DNA from: Massilia violaceinigra
GTDB taxonomy: Bacteria > Pseudomonadota > Gammaproteobacteria > Burkholderiales > Burkholderiaceae_D
Direction: 5' to 3'
Assembly (NCBI RefSeq): GCF_002752675.1
Contig: NZ_CP024608.1
Location: forward strand, 5,084,001 to 5,148,000
Length of the DNA: 64,000 nucleotides
The position numbers and the translations under genes are program-made. The notes beneath the pieces were generated by a model. The model ran no database searches. It saw nothing but the letters and a program-made list of their open reading frames with translations, and had not been told where the DNA came from. Each line of letters opens with the position of its first letter. Within the stretch, counting starts at the first letter, position 1. This document shows positions 53,629 through 61,886 of the stretch, one piece after another.

Positions 53629-56600
53629 TGCTATCCTCTGGTGAAATGATGAAGGTGGAACCGATATCGAGCGAATTCAGGTCGGCCGCGCGGGCGGCGT
53701 CGGCGCTGGCGATGCCGATCAGGTGGCTGTGCAGCGGCACCGCCACGCTCCATGGATACTGCGGCGTGAGCGCGGCGTCGGCCGCATCGGCGCCGCGCGC
53801 CGTGTCCGACAGCACGAAGCGCGCGGCCCCGCTGGGCGCGACGCGCAGCATGGAGCAGCCGCTGACGTCGGCAATATAGTCGAGGCCGATGATGAACGAT
53901 TCGACGTCGTGCATGCGCACGCGCCAGCCGAAGTGGGTTTGCGGTCCCGGCGCGCGCCACGGCGACAGAAAGGCGGAGATATCCTGGTTCAGGCGCGTGA
54001 TGTAGTGGCCGCCGGCCAGCCCGTCCTTCAGGCGGATGCCGCAGCGCACCTGGATTTGCTCGTACACCGGCGGCTTGACGGCGATGGTGGCCGCCGGCGG
54101 CGCCACGGTGCGGATGAAGCGCTCGATGTCGTCGACCAGCTTGCCGTTCAGGTGGGGCATGGCGTCGAGCGGCGCGCCATCGGCCACATGCGGCAGCGCG
54201 ACGATCAGCAGATGGCCGGGACGCACCCAGTCGCACGCCGAGAGGCCTTCGGTGACCAGATTGGGAAAGCACTTGACCTTGTACACGTCGGGGAATTGCT
54301 GCAGGATCAGCGCCTCGTAATCGGCCGGCGTCACCGCGCGTCCCTTGTGGCGCAGGCGCTCGGCGACCCGGGTATGCATCTGGGTGCGGCTTTCCGGCAA
54401 GGCGCCGCCGGACGAGGCGGCCACCTGGGTGATCTTGCCCAGGCCGGGAATGACGGTGCGGCTGCGCTCGATGCTGGCGGCCGGCAGGATCATGCTCGCC
54501 AGCGTCCCCGCGACCGCGCTGCGGCGCTCGATTTGCAGGGCGTGGGCGTACACCGTGTAGACGCTGGAGAAGTGTTCCAGCGCTTCCGAGGCGCCCACCC
54601 GCAGCCAGTACAGGCCGGCCGGCATGACGGTGTGGTCGAGGCTGATGTCGGGCGGGATCGACAGCGTGATGACGCCCGAGGTCATGAAGGCGCTGGTGCC
54701 GTCGTCGATGATATTGCGGCGCGGTAGTGTTTTCCAGCGGTTGCCGCTCAGGTAAGACCAGTGCGGTTCGACCGGATGGCCGGGCACCGAATCGTCGCGC
54801 AGGTGGAAAAACAAGGTCAGGGCGGCCTCGAAGCCGCTGGCCGACAGGCCGATATGCAGGTTGCCCAGGTCCTGGCAATCGGGAATCAGGGTGACGCCGC
54901 TCTCGGTGGCCGCGCCGATCGCTTCCCAGCCGTGCGGGTGCAGGTGGATCAGCACGTTGTTGGCCAGCGCCTTGGGCGCCGCGCTGCGGTGCAGGTCGAT
55001 ATGGGCGATGGCGCGGTAGTTGAGCGCGATCGTGTTCACCAGCGGCGTGTAGGGCAGGTCGGGCACGCCGGCCTGGAAGTGGCGGCTCTTGTCGCGCAGA
55101 TTGCGCGTCATGGCGTGGCTGAGCGCGTACGGATACTCGCGGTGGCCGAAGGCGAAGCGGGGTGCGGCCAAGGTGAACTTGAAAAAGCCGTTGCGCGCCG
55201 TCGCGCTGTAGCTGGTCTCGGGCGTGGCCGGTGCGGCGACCGGCTTGACGCGCCCGATCACGCCGTCGCACGGCAGGGTGACGTGGCGCAGCACGCGCTT
55301 GCTGGCGGTGTGGCCGTAGTTGGTGCGAAACAGCGGCAGCCATGGCGCTTCGGCTTCGTCCGGTCCCCAGACGCCGTCGGCCAGCGCCTCGATCCTGGCG
55401 AAATACTGGTCGCTGCCCTGTGCGCCCGGATAGTCGTGATAGTACTCCAGGAAGCCGCCGCTGTCGGGCGGCAGGTCGCCCCATTCGAGGTCGATGTCGG
55501 CGCTGGTGAGCGTCTTGACGGCCGCTTCGTCGCTGCCGACGATCAGGTAGGAGCCGACCGTCGGCAGCGCGCCGAAGGGCTGGAACGGCAAGGCCGGGCT
55601 GAGCATGCCGATATGGTTATGCAGCAACAGTTGGCGGCAGCCGCACACGCGTACCGCGATCGCGGCGGCGGCCAGCTGCAGCGCGCGCAGCAGGCCGAAG
55701 GGGTAGACATAGCTGTCCGGATTGAGGCGCAGGCGCAACACCGGCACCGCGACCTGGTAATCCTCGCCATGCAGCGCGGGCGCGTAGGGCACCACGGGCG
55801 GGGCGTCCAGGCCCAGCTCGAAGTCGATGCGCAGCGCGGGCGGGAGCGGCGCCGCGCCGGCGTCCGTGTCGCCCTCCCAGCAGGGATAGTAGGCCGGCAC
55901 CGGCAGCCAGCCGGCCGGTCCGCTCAGTTCGATCAGGAACAGGCCGCGCAAGATGCGTGCGCGCACATCCTCGTGGTCGATGCGCTGGTCGCTGTCAGGT
56001 GCGCCCGGGTGCGTGTCGCGCAACACCTGTTCCAGCGCGACCAGGCGCTGGCCGAGCGTGTCGTCGTCGAAGCGCAAGGTCAGGCTGACCTGGCGAATGC
56101 CTTCGCGCATCAGGAGCACCGTACTGGCCAGCGCCACGCCGAAGCGCGCATCCTGCACGGCGCGGTTGTCGCCGGGGTTCTTGGGGGCGCCCATCAGCGG
56201 CACGGCCGACAGCGGCGCCGGATCGGTGACGACCAGCTTGTCCGGCACGTCCAGCTGGCGGCACCAGATGTTGCTGGGCCAGGCGGCATGGGACGGCGCC
56301 TTGCCTTTCTCATCCATGTCGGTTTCGGGGGCGATATCGGGGTCGCGGTGGCAGTACAGGGTGCTCAGCGCGCGCACCCGGGCGTCGCCCACCGTCAGGG
56401 CGCGCTCGGTCTGGTACACCAGGGGGGCGCCGGCGCCGCCGGACTGCGCGAAAAACTCGGCGCCGGCCGGCACCTCCACGTACTGGCCGGGCGCGCAGGG
56501 GGCCACCACCAGGCAGGCATGGTCGGGCACGGCGGGCAGCGGCTTCATGCCCAGCACGCGCTCGTAATAAAAGTCGATATGGGCGCCGGTGAAGCGGTTC

Positions 56601-57310
56601 AGGCGCCCGTGCAGGCGCTCGGCCATCGTGATGAAGGCGATCAGGAGCGCCACGCCGGGGTCGTGCTCGCCGCTCACCATGGAATCGGGCAGCAGACGCG
56701 CCGCTTCCTGCTGCACCATTTCGATCGCCTTGATGAAGGCGAAATAGCTGGCCCGCATGCTCGCCTTGCTGATTGCGCCGGCGGGCGCGCTATGCCATTG
56801 CGGCCCCAGCCCCAGTCCGGGCGCCGGCAGGAAGGCGGCGAAACCCCCGCCGTCGTCGCACAGGGTGGCGGTCACGCTCACCAGCAGGGTGTGCAGCTTG
56901 CGTCCGGCGTTGCCGGGACTGGTCGACAGGGAGCGCGTCCAGCGGTCGAGCATATCGGTGGCCAGCGCCGTCATCGGCAGCGTGTCGACGCGCCATTCCG
57001 CCACCTCGGCGGCGCTGTCCCACCACTGCTCGAAGTCGCCCTGCAGGCGCGTCAGGTTGGTCGAGAGAATGCGCGCGATGACGATGGTTTCGTCGGCCGA
57101 AAAATACGCTTCCCAGTTGCCGCCGACGCTGTTGTCGAGCTGGTAGAACTTGACCAGGGTGGCGTACTCGCTGGCCATGGCGAGCAGGTCGGGAAAGGAC
57201 ATTTCGGCCAGCGAAAAATAGCCGTCCTGCAGCGCCGGCAGCAGGCGCCCGGCCTGGCTGGTGCCGTCGCGCACGAACAGGCGCGGGGGATCGGCGTCAA
57301 AGGGTGGCAT
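53615..57310 (-). CDS. eCIS baseplate wedge protein, baseplate-J-like (Afp11-like)
   Basis: A 1231-residue wedge protein, in the size range of the Afp11/PVC11 group. The C-terminal third contains the baseplate-J-like core (LPESRTQMHTRVAERLRHKG, TPADYEALILQQFPDVYKVK, CGIRLKDGLAGGHYITRLNQ), homologous to T4 gp6 and phage Mu gp47. It joins the Afp12-like partner to form the ring triggering sheath contraction. AAGG precedes ATG 57310, which lies 14 bases inside the gp25-like gene. Confidence 0.87.
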   Translation of the reverse strand: MPPFDADPPRLFVRDGTSQAGRLLPALQDGYFSLAEMSFPDLLAMASEYATLVKFYQLDNSVGGNWEAYFSADETIVIARILSTNLTRLQGDFEQWWDSAAEVAEWRVDTLPMTALATDMLDRWTRSLSTSPGNAGRKLHTLLVSVTATLCDDGGGFAAFLPAPGLGLGPQWHSAPAGAISKASMRASYFAFIKAIEMVQQEAARLLPDSMVSGEHDPGVALLIAFITMAERLHGRLNRFTGAHIDFYYERVLGMKPLPAVPDHACLVVAPCAPGQYVEVPAGAEFFAQSGGAGAPLVYQTERALTVGDARVRALSTLYCHRDPDIAPETDMDEKGKAPSHAAWPSNIWCRQLDVPDKLVVTDPAPLSAVPLMGAPKNPGDNRAVQDARFGVALASTVLLMREGIRQVSLTLRFDDDTLGQRLVALEQVLRDTHPGAPDSDQRIDHEDVRARILRGLFLIELSGPAGWLPVPAYYPCWEGDTDAGAAPLPPALRIDFELGLDAPPVVPYAPALHGEDYQVAVPVLRLRLNPDSYVYPFGLLRALQLAAAAIAVRVCGCRQLLLHNHIGMLSPALPFQPFGALPTVGSYLIVGSDEAAVKTLTSADIDLEWGDLPPDSGGFLEYYHDYPGAQGSDQYFARIEALADGVWGPDEAEAPWLPLFRTNYGHTASKRVLRHVTLPCDGVIGRVKPVAAPATPETSYSATARNGFFKFTLAAPRFAFGHREYPYALSHAMTRNLRDKSRHFQAGVPDLPYTPLVNTIALNYRAIAHIDLHRSAAPKALANNVLIHLHPHGWEAIGAATESGVTLIPDCQDLGNLHIGLSASGFEAALTLFFHLRDDSVPGHPVEPHWSYLSGNRWKTLPRRNIIDDGTSAFMTSGVITLSIPPDISLDHTVMPAGLYWLRVGASEALEHFSSVYTVYAHALQIERRSAVAGTLASMILPAASIERSRTVIPGLGKITQVAASSGGALPESRTQMHTRVAERLRHKGRAVTPADYEALILQQFPDVYKVKCFPNLVTEGLSACDWVRPGHLLIVALPHVADGAPLDAMPHLNGKLVDDIERFIRTVAPPAATIAVKPPVYEQIQVRCGIRLKDGLAGGHYITRLNQDISAFLSPWRAPGPQTHFGWRVRMHDVESFIIGLDYIADVSGCSMLRVAPSGAARFVLSDTARGADAADAALTPQYPWSVAVPLHSHLIGIASADAARAADLNSLDIGSTFIISPEDSNGAS

Positions 57311-57731
57311 TGGTGCCTTCGGCGAAGTAGAACGGATAGACCATATTGCTGCGCGTATTGGTCAGGCGCACGGTGTAGGCGAGGTGGATGTCGAGCCGGC
57401 CCTGGTCCATGCCGGCGTCGCTGATCGCGATCCGGTCGAGCGTGATGCGCGGCTCGAAAAACAGGATGGCGTGCGCGATCATGCCCTTGATTTCGGTCAG
57501 GGTGTTGTAGCTGATGCTGTCGAACACATGCAGCTTGATGCCGCAGCCGAAGGTCGGGCGCATGACCCGCTCGCCCGGCGCGGTCGAGAGCAGGATGCGC
57601 AGGCTCTGCTCGATATCGTCGTCGCCCGATACCATGGCCGCCTGGCCGCCCGCGCTGTACGGACCGTCCGATTTGGTGAACGCCGGCGGAAAGGCCCAGC
57701 CGCGCCCGAGGAAGGATTGGTCGATGCTCAT
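57297..57731 (-). CDS. eCIS gp25-like baseplate protein (Afp9-like)
   Basis: A 144-residue gp25/W-family wedge protein. Conserved gp25 features are visible: DDIEQSLRILLSTAPGERVM, then RPTFGCGIKLHVFD and IAHAILFFEPRITLDRI. This is the small wedge subunit that nucleates sheath assembly. GAGG precedes ATG 57731. It follows the PAAR gene, whereas in the Serratia Afp cluster the gp25 gene precedes the PAAR gene. Confidence 0.9.
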   Translation of the reverse strand: MSIDQSFLGRGWAFPPAFTKSDGPYSAGGQAAMVSGDDDIEQSLRILLSTAPGERVMRPTFGCGIKLHVFDSISYNTLTEIKGMIAHAILFFEPRITLDRIAISDAGMDQGRLDIHLAYTVRLTNTRSNMVYPFYFAEGTNATL

Positions 57732-57738
57732 GGTTGCC

Positions 57739-58041
57739 TCATCCGCCGATCATGACAGTGGGGCAACCGAGCACGATGGTGCCGCCATGCTGGCAAGGGT
57801 CGCCCACGCGCGCGGCCGCCTTGCCGCCGATGAAGACCGTGGTGGAGCCTTGGGCGATCTGATCCGGCGGGCCGACGCAGGTGCATTTGTCCCCCATGAC
57901 GGCGGCCACCAGTTTGCCGATCAGGACCGTGGGTACGCCGGGGCCGATCACCGGGCCGCCCACGTGCGGAATCGGGGACGGGACGGCCGGCGTCTGCATC
58001 GGGCACACGTGCATATCGGTCTGGCGGGCGGCGGGCGGCAT
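57739..58041 (-). CDS. PAAR-domain spike tip (Afp10-like)
   Basis: A 100-residue PAAR protein that caps the spike. Repeated PAAR-type segments are visible: CPMQTPAVPSPIPHVGGPV, IGKLVAAVMGD, VFIGGKAAARVGDPCQHGG and GCPTVMIGG, the last two with the Cys/His pattern for metal binding. Starts at ATG 58041 with AAAGGA upstream; its frame stays open for a long way upstream inside the spike gene, but that is shadow. No C-terminal toxin extension. Confidence 0.88.
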   Translation of the reverse strand: MPPAARQTDMHVCPMQTPAVPSPIPHVGGPVIGPGVPTVLIGKLVAAVMGDKCTCVGPPDQIAQGSTTVFIGGKAAARVGDPCQHGGTIVLGCPTVMIGG

Positions 58042-58100
58042 GGAGGCGTCCTTTCGGGAGCGGTGGTCGGGGGGAGGCGGAACGGTCTTCAAGCGCGCGG

Positions 58101-59936
58101 TCAGTTGATGTTCACGGTCGCTCCCTTGATGGTGGTCTGGCCGCTGGCCGAGAATTCGGCGCTGCTCGCCCCTTTCGCCACCATCGCCATGCCGGCCTTG
58201 ATGGTGATGTTCTGGGCATCCTGCGTCATGTCCTTGCCGGCCTTGAGCGCCATGTCGCTGCCGGCCGTGACCGTGATCTTGGCCTTGGCGGTGAGCACGA
58301 TGTCGGAGGCGCTGTCGAGCAGGATGCCTTTCTCGCTGAGCGAGATCGTGTTGCCGTTCTGGTCGGTGGCGACGATGGATTTGGCGTCGTCGCTCATGAC
58401 CACCTTGTTGCCGGCGGGCGTAAGCAGGCTGATGACCTTTTTCTCGTCGTCGAACTCGACCTTGAGCAAGCCCTTGGTGACGATCGCCTTGGTATAGTTC
58501 TCGGCGCTCAGCGCGTAGGGCGGGGTGCGCATGCTGCTGTACAGGCTGGCGATGACGACCGGGTTGGACGGGTCGTTGTTGAGATAGGCGACGATCACCT
58601 CGTCGCCGATCTCGGGAATGAAGAAGGCGCCCACCTTGTCCGAGCCATAGGCGCTGGCCAGGCGCGCCCAGACCCCGCCGGCATCGTCCTGCAGCACCGG
58701 CAAGGTGACCTGGATGCGGTTTTCGCCGCCCGGATCGGCATCGAGCTTGGCGACCTTGCCGATGTGCAGGCCGGTCACGCCGGGCATCAGGCCGGACGCG
58801 GCTTCGCCGGCCCCGCCCTGGCGGACGCCGCCCCAGTCGGGGTCCAGGCCGAAATCGACGTCGGTGATCCAGTTGCCGTCGGCGATATGATGCTCGACTG
58901 AACTGACGAACACCTTGCCGCTGAAGCGCGTGCCCACGCCCTTGAGCTCGATCAGGGTGCCGGGCAAGGCCAGCGCGCTGCCCTGGAAAGCCATGCTGCC
59001 GCGCACCCGCGCCAGCGCGGCCTTGACCTGGCGCGCCTTGGTCCAGGCCGTGAGCGCCGCCGTCTCCAGCTGCACCGGGGTTTGCAGGCGCAGCGACGCG
59101 ATGCCGCCCACCTTGCCCAGGGTGGCCGCGTCCAGGTTGCCCTGCAACGACAGGTCCACGGGCCCCGCGTCCTGCGTGGCAATCGCCTGGTTGGCGGGGT
59201 CCCAGCTCACGCCGGTCACCTTGGCGTACTGGGTGCGGGCATCGATTTCGGCCTCGAAGCGCATGATGTCGGTGCCGTAGGTCAGGCTCAGCACGGCCGT
59301 GGCGCTGGTGTCGGGCGGCTTGACCGTGACGGTCTCGTCGCCGGTGATGACCAGCAAACCGTTCGCTTCGGCGCGCGCCAGCAGGAAGTCCCAGTCGCTG
59401 CTGTAGTACTGCACCAGCCCGTGATATTCGCTGGTGGTGTCGGCGACGTCGGCGCTGATGCCGGAACAGCCGCTCAGCAGTGCCGTGATGGCGGCGCTGT
59501 CGGTGCTGTCGACGTGGTTCTTGTTGTTGCGGCTTAAGGTCAGTGCGAAGGCCGGGTGGCGGCATTCGATGCACACGCGCACCCGGTTGCCGGCGTCGAT
59601 GCGCACGCCGTGCTTGATGACGACGCCGGAAAAGATCGGCCACGTCTTGGCGCCATAGCCGGCTTCGATGCTGATGCGCGCGCCCGGCACCAGTTGCGCG
59701 GCATCGCTGACCGCGAAGGTCTTGGCCGCCATGTCGCCGTCGGCCACGTAGATGCGCGCCTGCGCCAGCTTGTTGACGCTGCGCGACACCTCCACGGCGA
59801 TGACGCGCATGCTGTCGGGCAGCACCGTGCCGTCGCTCTTGACGACCAGTTTGAACACGCCCTTGCTGGCAGCGGTGGGCGAGGGCGGGTCGCCGGGGGC
59901 TGCGGCGTTGGACACGGAATCGGGCGGGGGACACAT
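58101..59936 (-). CDS. VgrG-like spike protein (Afp8-like)
   Basis: A 611-residue spike trimer subunit combining gp27-like domains (about 1-360; PIFSGVVIKHGVRI, EYHGLVQYYSSDWDFLLARA), a gp5-type OB fold (about 390-480; KVAKLDADPGGENRIQVTLP, FIPEIGDEVIVAYLNNDPSN) and a C-terminal triple-stranded beta-helix needle (about 505-611; NTISLSEKGILLDSASDIVL and KAKITVTAGSDMAL). There is no effector extension. AAGG lies about nine bases before ATG 59936. It sits 17 bases downstream of the LysM gene. Confidence 0.88.
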   Translation of the reverse strand: MCPPPDSVSNAAAPGDPPSPTAASKGVFKLVVKSDGTVLPDSMRVIAVEVSRSVNKLAQARIYVADGDMAAKTFAVSDAAQLVPGARISIEAGYGAKTWPIFSGVVIKHGVRIDAGNRVRVCIECRHPAFALTLSRNNKNHVDSTDSAAITALLSGCSGISADVADTTSEYHGLVQYYSSDWDFLLARAEANGLLVITGDETVTVKPPDTSATAVLSLTYGTDIMRFEAEIDARTQYAKVTGVSWDPANQAIATQDAGPVDLSLQGNLDAATLGKVGGIASLRLQTPVQLETAALTAWTKARQVKAALARVRGSMAFQGSALALPGTLIELKGVGTRFSGKVFVSSVEHHIADGNWITDVDFGLDPDWGGVRQGGAGEAASGLMPGVTGLHIGKVAKLDADPGGENRIQVTLPVLQDDAGGVWARLASAYGSDKVGAFFIPEIGDEVIVAYLNNDPSNPVVIASLYSSMRTPPYALSAENYTKAIVTKGLLKVEFDDEKKVISLLTPAGNKVVMSDDAKSIVATDQNGNTISLSEKGILLDSASDIVLTAKAKITVTAGSDMALKAGKDMTQDAQNITIKAGMAMVAKGASSAEFSASGQTTIKGATVNIN

Positions 59937-59953
59937 CGGCGCGGCCTTGTGGT

Positions 59954-60679
59954 TCAGTTAATCGGAGGAAAGCGCAGCACCATGCCGGGTGTCAGGGCGC
60001 GAAAGCCGACCAGGCCGTTCACACGGGCAACCTCCATGTAATAGCCGGGATCGGCATAGATGCGCTCGCATAACAGGGGCAGGGTGTCGCCGGCGCGCAC
60101 GGCCACCAGGTGCGACAGGTCGGGCGAACTCCTGGTCGCGCTTTGTTCGATTTTCTTGGGGCTGGCCATGGCCAGCACGCCCAGCGTGACCTTGGCGCGC
60201 AGCGGTTGTCCGCTGGGCTTGAACAGGGTGTAGTCGATATCCATCGACTCGACCACCCCGACGAAATTCATGTCGCCCCAGACAAAGCGCAGCACGTTCG
60301 GCTCGTGGATGGCGCCCTGGTAATCGTAGACCAGGGCGCGCAGGGCGGCGAGCATGTCGGTGACGCTGGGGGCGTCGGTTGTGACAAGGGTACCGGTGTT
60401 GATCAGCGAGCTGAGGTCGGCATTGACGAGCGAGACCACCCCGGTGCCGTCGAGGATCAGTTGCGGCAAGGTCAGCTTCTCCGGATTGACCGCGCTGAAC
60501 TTGGGCGTCGCGCCCGGCTGGCCCAGGGTGGGGCACTGGTTGTACTGCACGCTCAGGCGATGCTGGTAGCTGGCCGGATTGATCTGCACTTCGAAGGATG
60601 GTCCGGCTTTGTCGATGCCGTCGGCATCGCACGGCGAGATCTTGAGCAGGTTTTTCGAGCCGAGGCTGATGCCGCCCAT
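59954..60679 (-). CDS. LysM-domain tube-to-baseplate protein (Afp7-like)
   Basis: A 241-residue protein. The N-terminal ~170 residues are the tube-initiator-like region (FEVQINPASYQHRLSVQYNQ; LRFVWGDMNFVGVVESMDID). The C-terminal ~50 form a LysM domain (VRAGDTLPLLCERIYADPGY; RVNGLVGFRALTPGMVLRFP). This matches the Afp7/PVC7 class, equivalent to T4 gp53 with a LysM. Its ATG directly follows the stop of the DUF5908 gene (TAGATG), so translation is coupled. Confidence 0.88.
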   Translation of the reverse strand: MGGISLGSKNLLKISPCDADGIDKAGPSFEVQINPASYQHRLSVQYNQCPTLGQPGATPKFSAVNPEKLTLPQLILDGTGVVSLVNADLSSLINTGTLVTTDAPSVTDMLAALRALVYDYQGAIHEPNVLRFVWGDMNFVGVVESMDIDYTLFKPSGQPLRAKVTLGVLAMASPKKIEQSATRSSPDLSHLVAVRAGDTLPLLCERIYADPGYYMEVARVNGLVGFRALTPGMVLRFPPIN

Positions 60680-60886
60680 CTAGCGCTCCTGCATCTGGTT
60701 GATGGCGTCGCGCAGCAGGCGCGTGCGCTGGGCCACGGTCTTGTCGTCGGCACCGAGTTGCGGCCCGCCGGGAACGCAGCTGTCTTTCTTGGCGGGCGGC
60801 GCTTCCTGGGCGCGCGTGGCAGCGGCGCCCGGCGCGCCCTGTACCACATTCGACTTGATATTCAACTGGTTGATTTCGATGGGCAT
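60680..60886 (-). CDS. DUF5908-type small eCIS protein (Afp6-like)
   Basis: A 68-residue protein starting MPIEINQLNIKSNV, the short conserved leader of the DUF5908 family that accompanies eCIS operons between tube and LysM genes. The rest is Pro/Ala-rich and helical at the end (RTRLLRDAINQMQER). Its role is unknown and it is easily overlooked because of size. Two bases separate it from the upstream tube gene stop. Confidence 0.8.
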   Translation of the reverse strand: MPIEINQLNIKSNVVQGAPGAAATRAQEAPPAKKDSCVPGGPQLGADDKTVAQRTRLLRDAINQMQER

Positions 60887-60888
60887 GG

Positions 60889-61365
60889 TCAGGTCAGTCG
60901 GTTGGAATAGTTATAGCTGAGGGTAATGTTCTCGATGGCGACTTCATTCTTTTCCGAGCCGAATGCCTCGACTTCCCACTTGACCGGGTAGGCGTTGGCG
61001 AAACTCCAGGACCGGATCGGCAAGCCGTCGGCGTTCATCAGGCACACCACGAGCGGCTGGGCCAGGATGGGGCGGACGAAATCGCCCTCGAACACGGAAA
61101 TGCACCACTTCACCAGCGGCGAGGAGGTCGAGGCCAGGCCGCGCTTGAGCTGCAGGCTGCGCGACTTGTAGTGGGTCGGCAGGGTATGCACGTAGCGGTT
61201 CTCGCCGCCCTCGATCACGGTTTCCGTCTCCAGTTCCGCGGAAATGCCCGACACCTCCTTGAAGGAGGTGTCGGCCAGGCCCAGGGTGGCCCCGAACATG
61301 ACCGTGAAGTAGAAGGCGGACGGCTGGTAGTCGTCCGACATCGACAGTGAAAGCGTGGCTGGCAT
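60889..61365 (-). CDS. eCIS inner tube protein, second paralogue (Afp5-like)
   Basis: A 158-residue tube protein. Typical T4-gp19-like phage tail tube features: FYFTVMFGATLGLADTSFKEVSGI, then ETVIEGGENRYVHTLPTHYK, and the C-terminal WEVEAFGSEKNEVAIENITLSY. Two start codons are possible (61365 and 61341); 61365 is used. In Afp this paralogue is thought to form the first rings on the baseplate. Confidence 0.88.
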   Translation of the reverse strand: MPATLSLSMSDDYQPSAFYFTVMFGATLGLADTSFKEVSGISAELETETVIEGGENRYVHTLPTHYKSRSLQLKRGLASTSSPLVKWCISVFEGDFVRPILAQPLVVCLMNADGLPIRSWSFANAYPVKWEVEAFGSEKNEVAIENITLSYNYSNRLT

Positions 61366-61378
61366 GCGCGCGTTCCGC

Positions 61379-61837
61379 TTAGCCGTTGGCGATGGTCAAG
61401 CCCTCGTGCACGATCTCGATCGTCTCGATCGATGCCTCGTTGCCCTCGGCCTTGAGATCGGTACCGGTGATCTTGGTCGGCCAGGCGTTGGCCAGGGTCC
61501 AGACCATGGTCGGGGCCCCGGTTTCGTCGAGCAGGCTGATGGTGACCGGCACGCGCTTGACGGTGTTCATCTTGATCTGGTTGAACCACTCCCAGAACTT
61601 GTTGTCCGACTTGAACACCCCTTTTTTCATGGTCACGTTGCCGACCTTTTTCAGGCCGGGCATCTTGATCACCGAAAATTCGGGGCTGTCGCCGTGGCGG
61701 TACTTGATTTCCTCGGACTGGATATCGAGCCCGCTGATTTCCTGGAACGACATGACCTGGGAATCCCATTTCACCTGGAAATAGAATTTGGGGAGCGGCC
61801 ATACCGCTGTCGATTGTTTTGAGCCATCATCTGCCAT
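61379..61837 (-). CDS. eCIS inner tube protein, major (Afp1-like)
   Basis: A 152-residue tube protein with the family pattern FYFQVKWDSQVMSFQEISGL, QSEEIKYRHGDSPEFSVIKM, and the LANAWPTKITGTDLKAEGNE block before IETIEIVHEGL. Polymerised hexameric rings would form the lumen through which cargo passes. AGAGG lies before ATG 61837. It follows the sheath stop by 49 bases and is probably the most abundant product of the operon with the sheath. Confidence 0.88.
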   Translation of the reverse strand: MADDGSKQSTAVWPLPKFYFQVKWDSQVMSFQEISGLDIQSEEIKYRHGDSPEFSVIKMPGLKKVGNVTMKKGVFKSDNKFWEWFNQIKMNTVKRVPVTISLLDETGAPTMVWTLANAWPTKITGTDLKAEGNEASIETIEIVHEGLTIANG

Positions 61838-61886
61838 CGCGAACCTCTTAGGTAAGTCACATCAGGAAAGAACTGCCCTTGTTGCG

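Noticed and set aside
54761..57424. 887-codon plus-strand frame opposite the baseplate-J gene
   Set aside because: Antisense shadow of a conserved baseplate gene; amino-acid composition is His/Gly/Gln/Arg-rich with no motif.
57739..59934. 731-codon minus-strand frame ending in PAAR sequence
   Set aside because: Only the last 100 codons (from 58041) are PAAR; the rest is an out-of-frame reading of the VgrG-like spike gene. It is not a spike-PAAR fusion.
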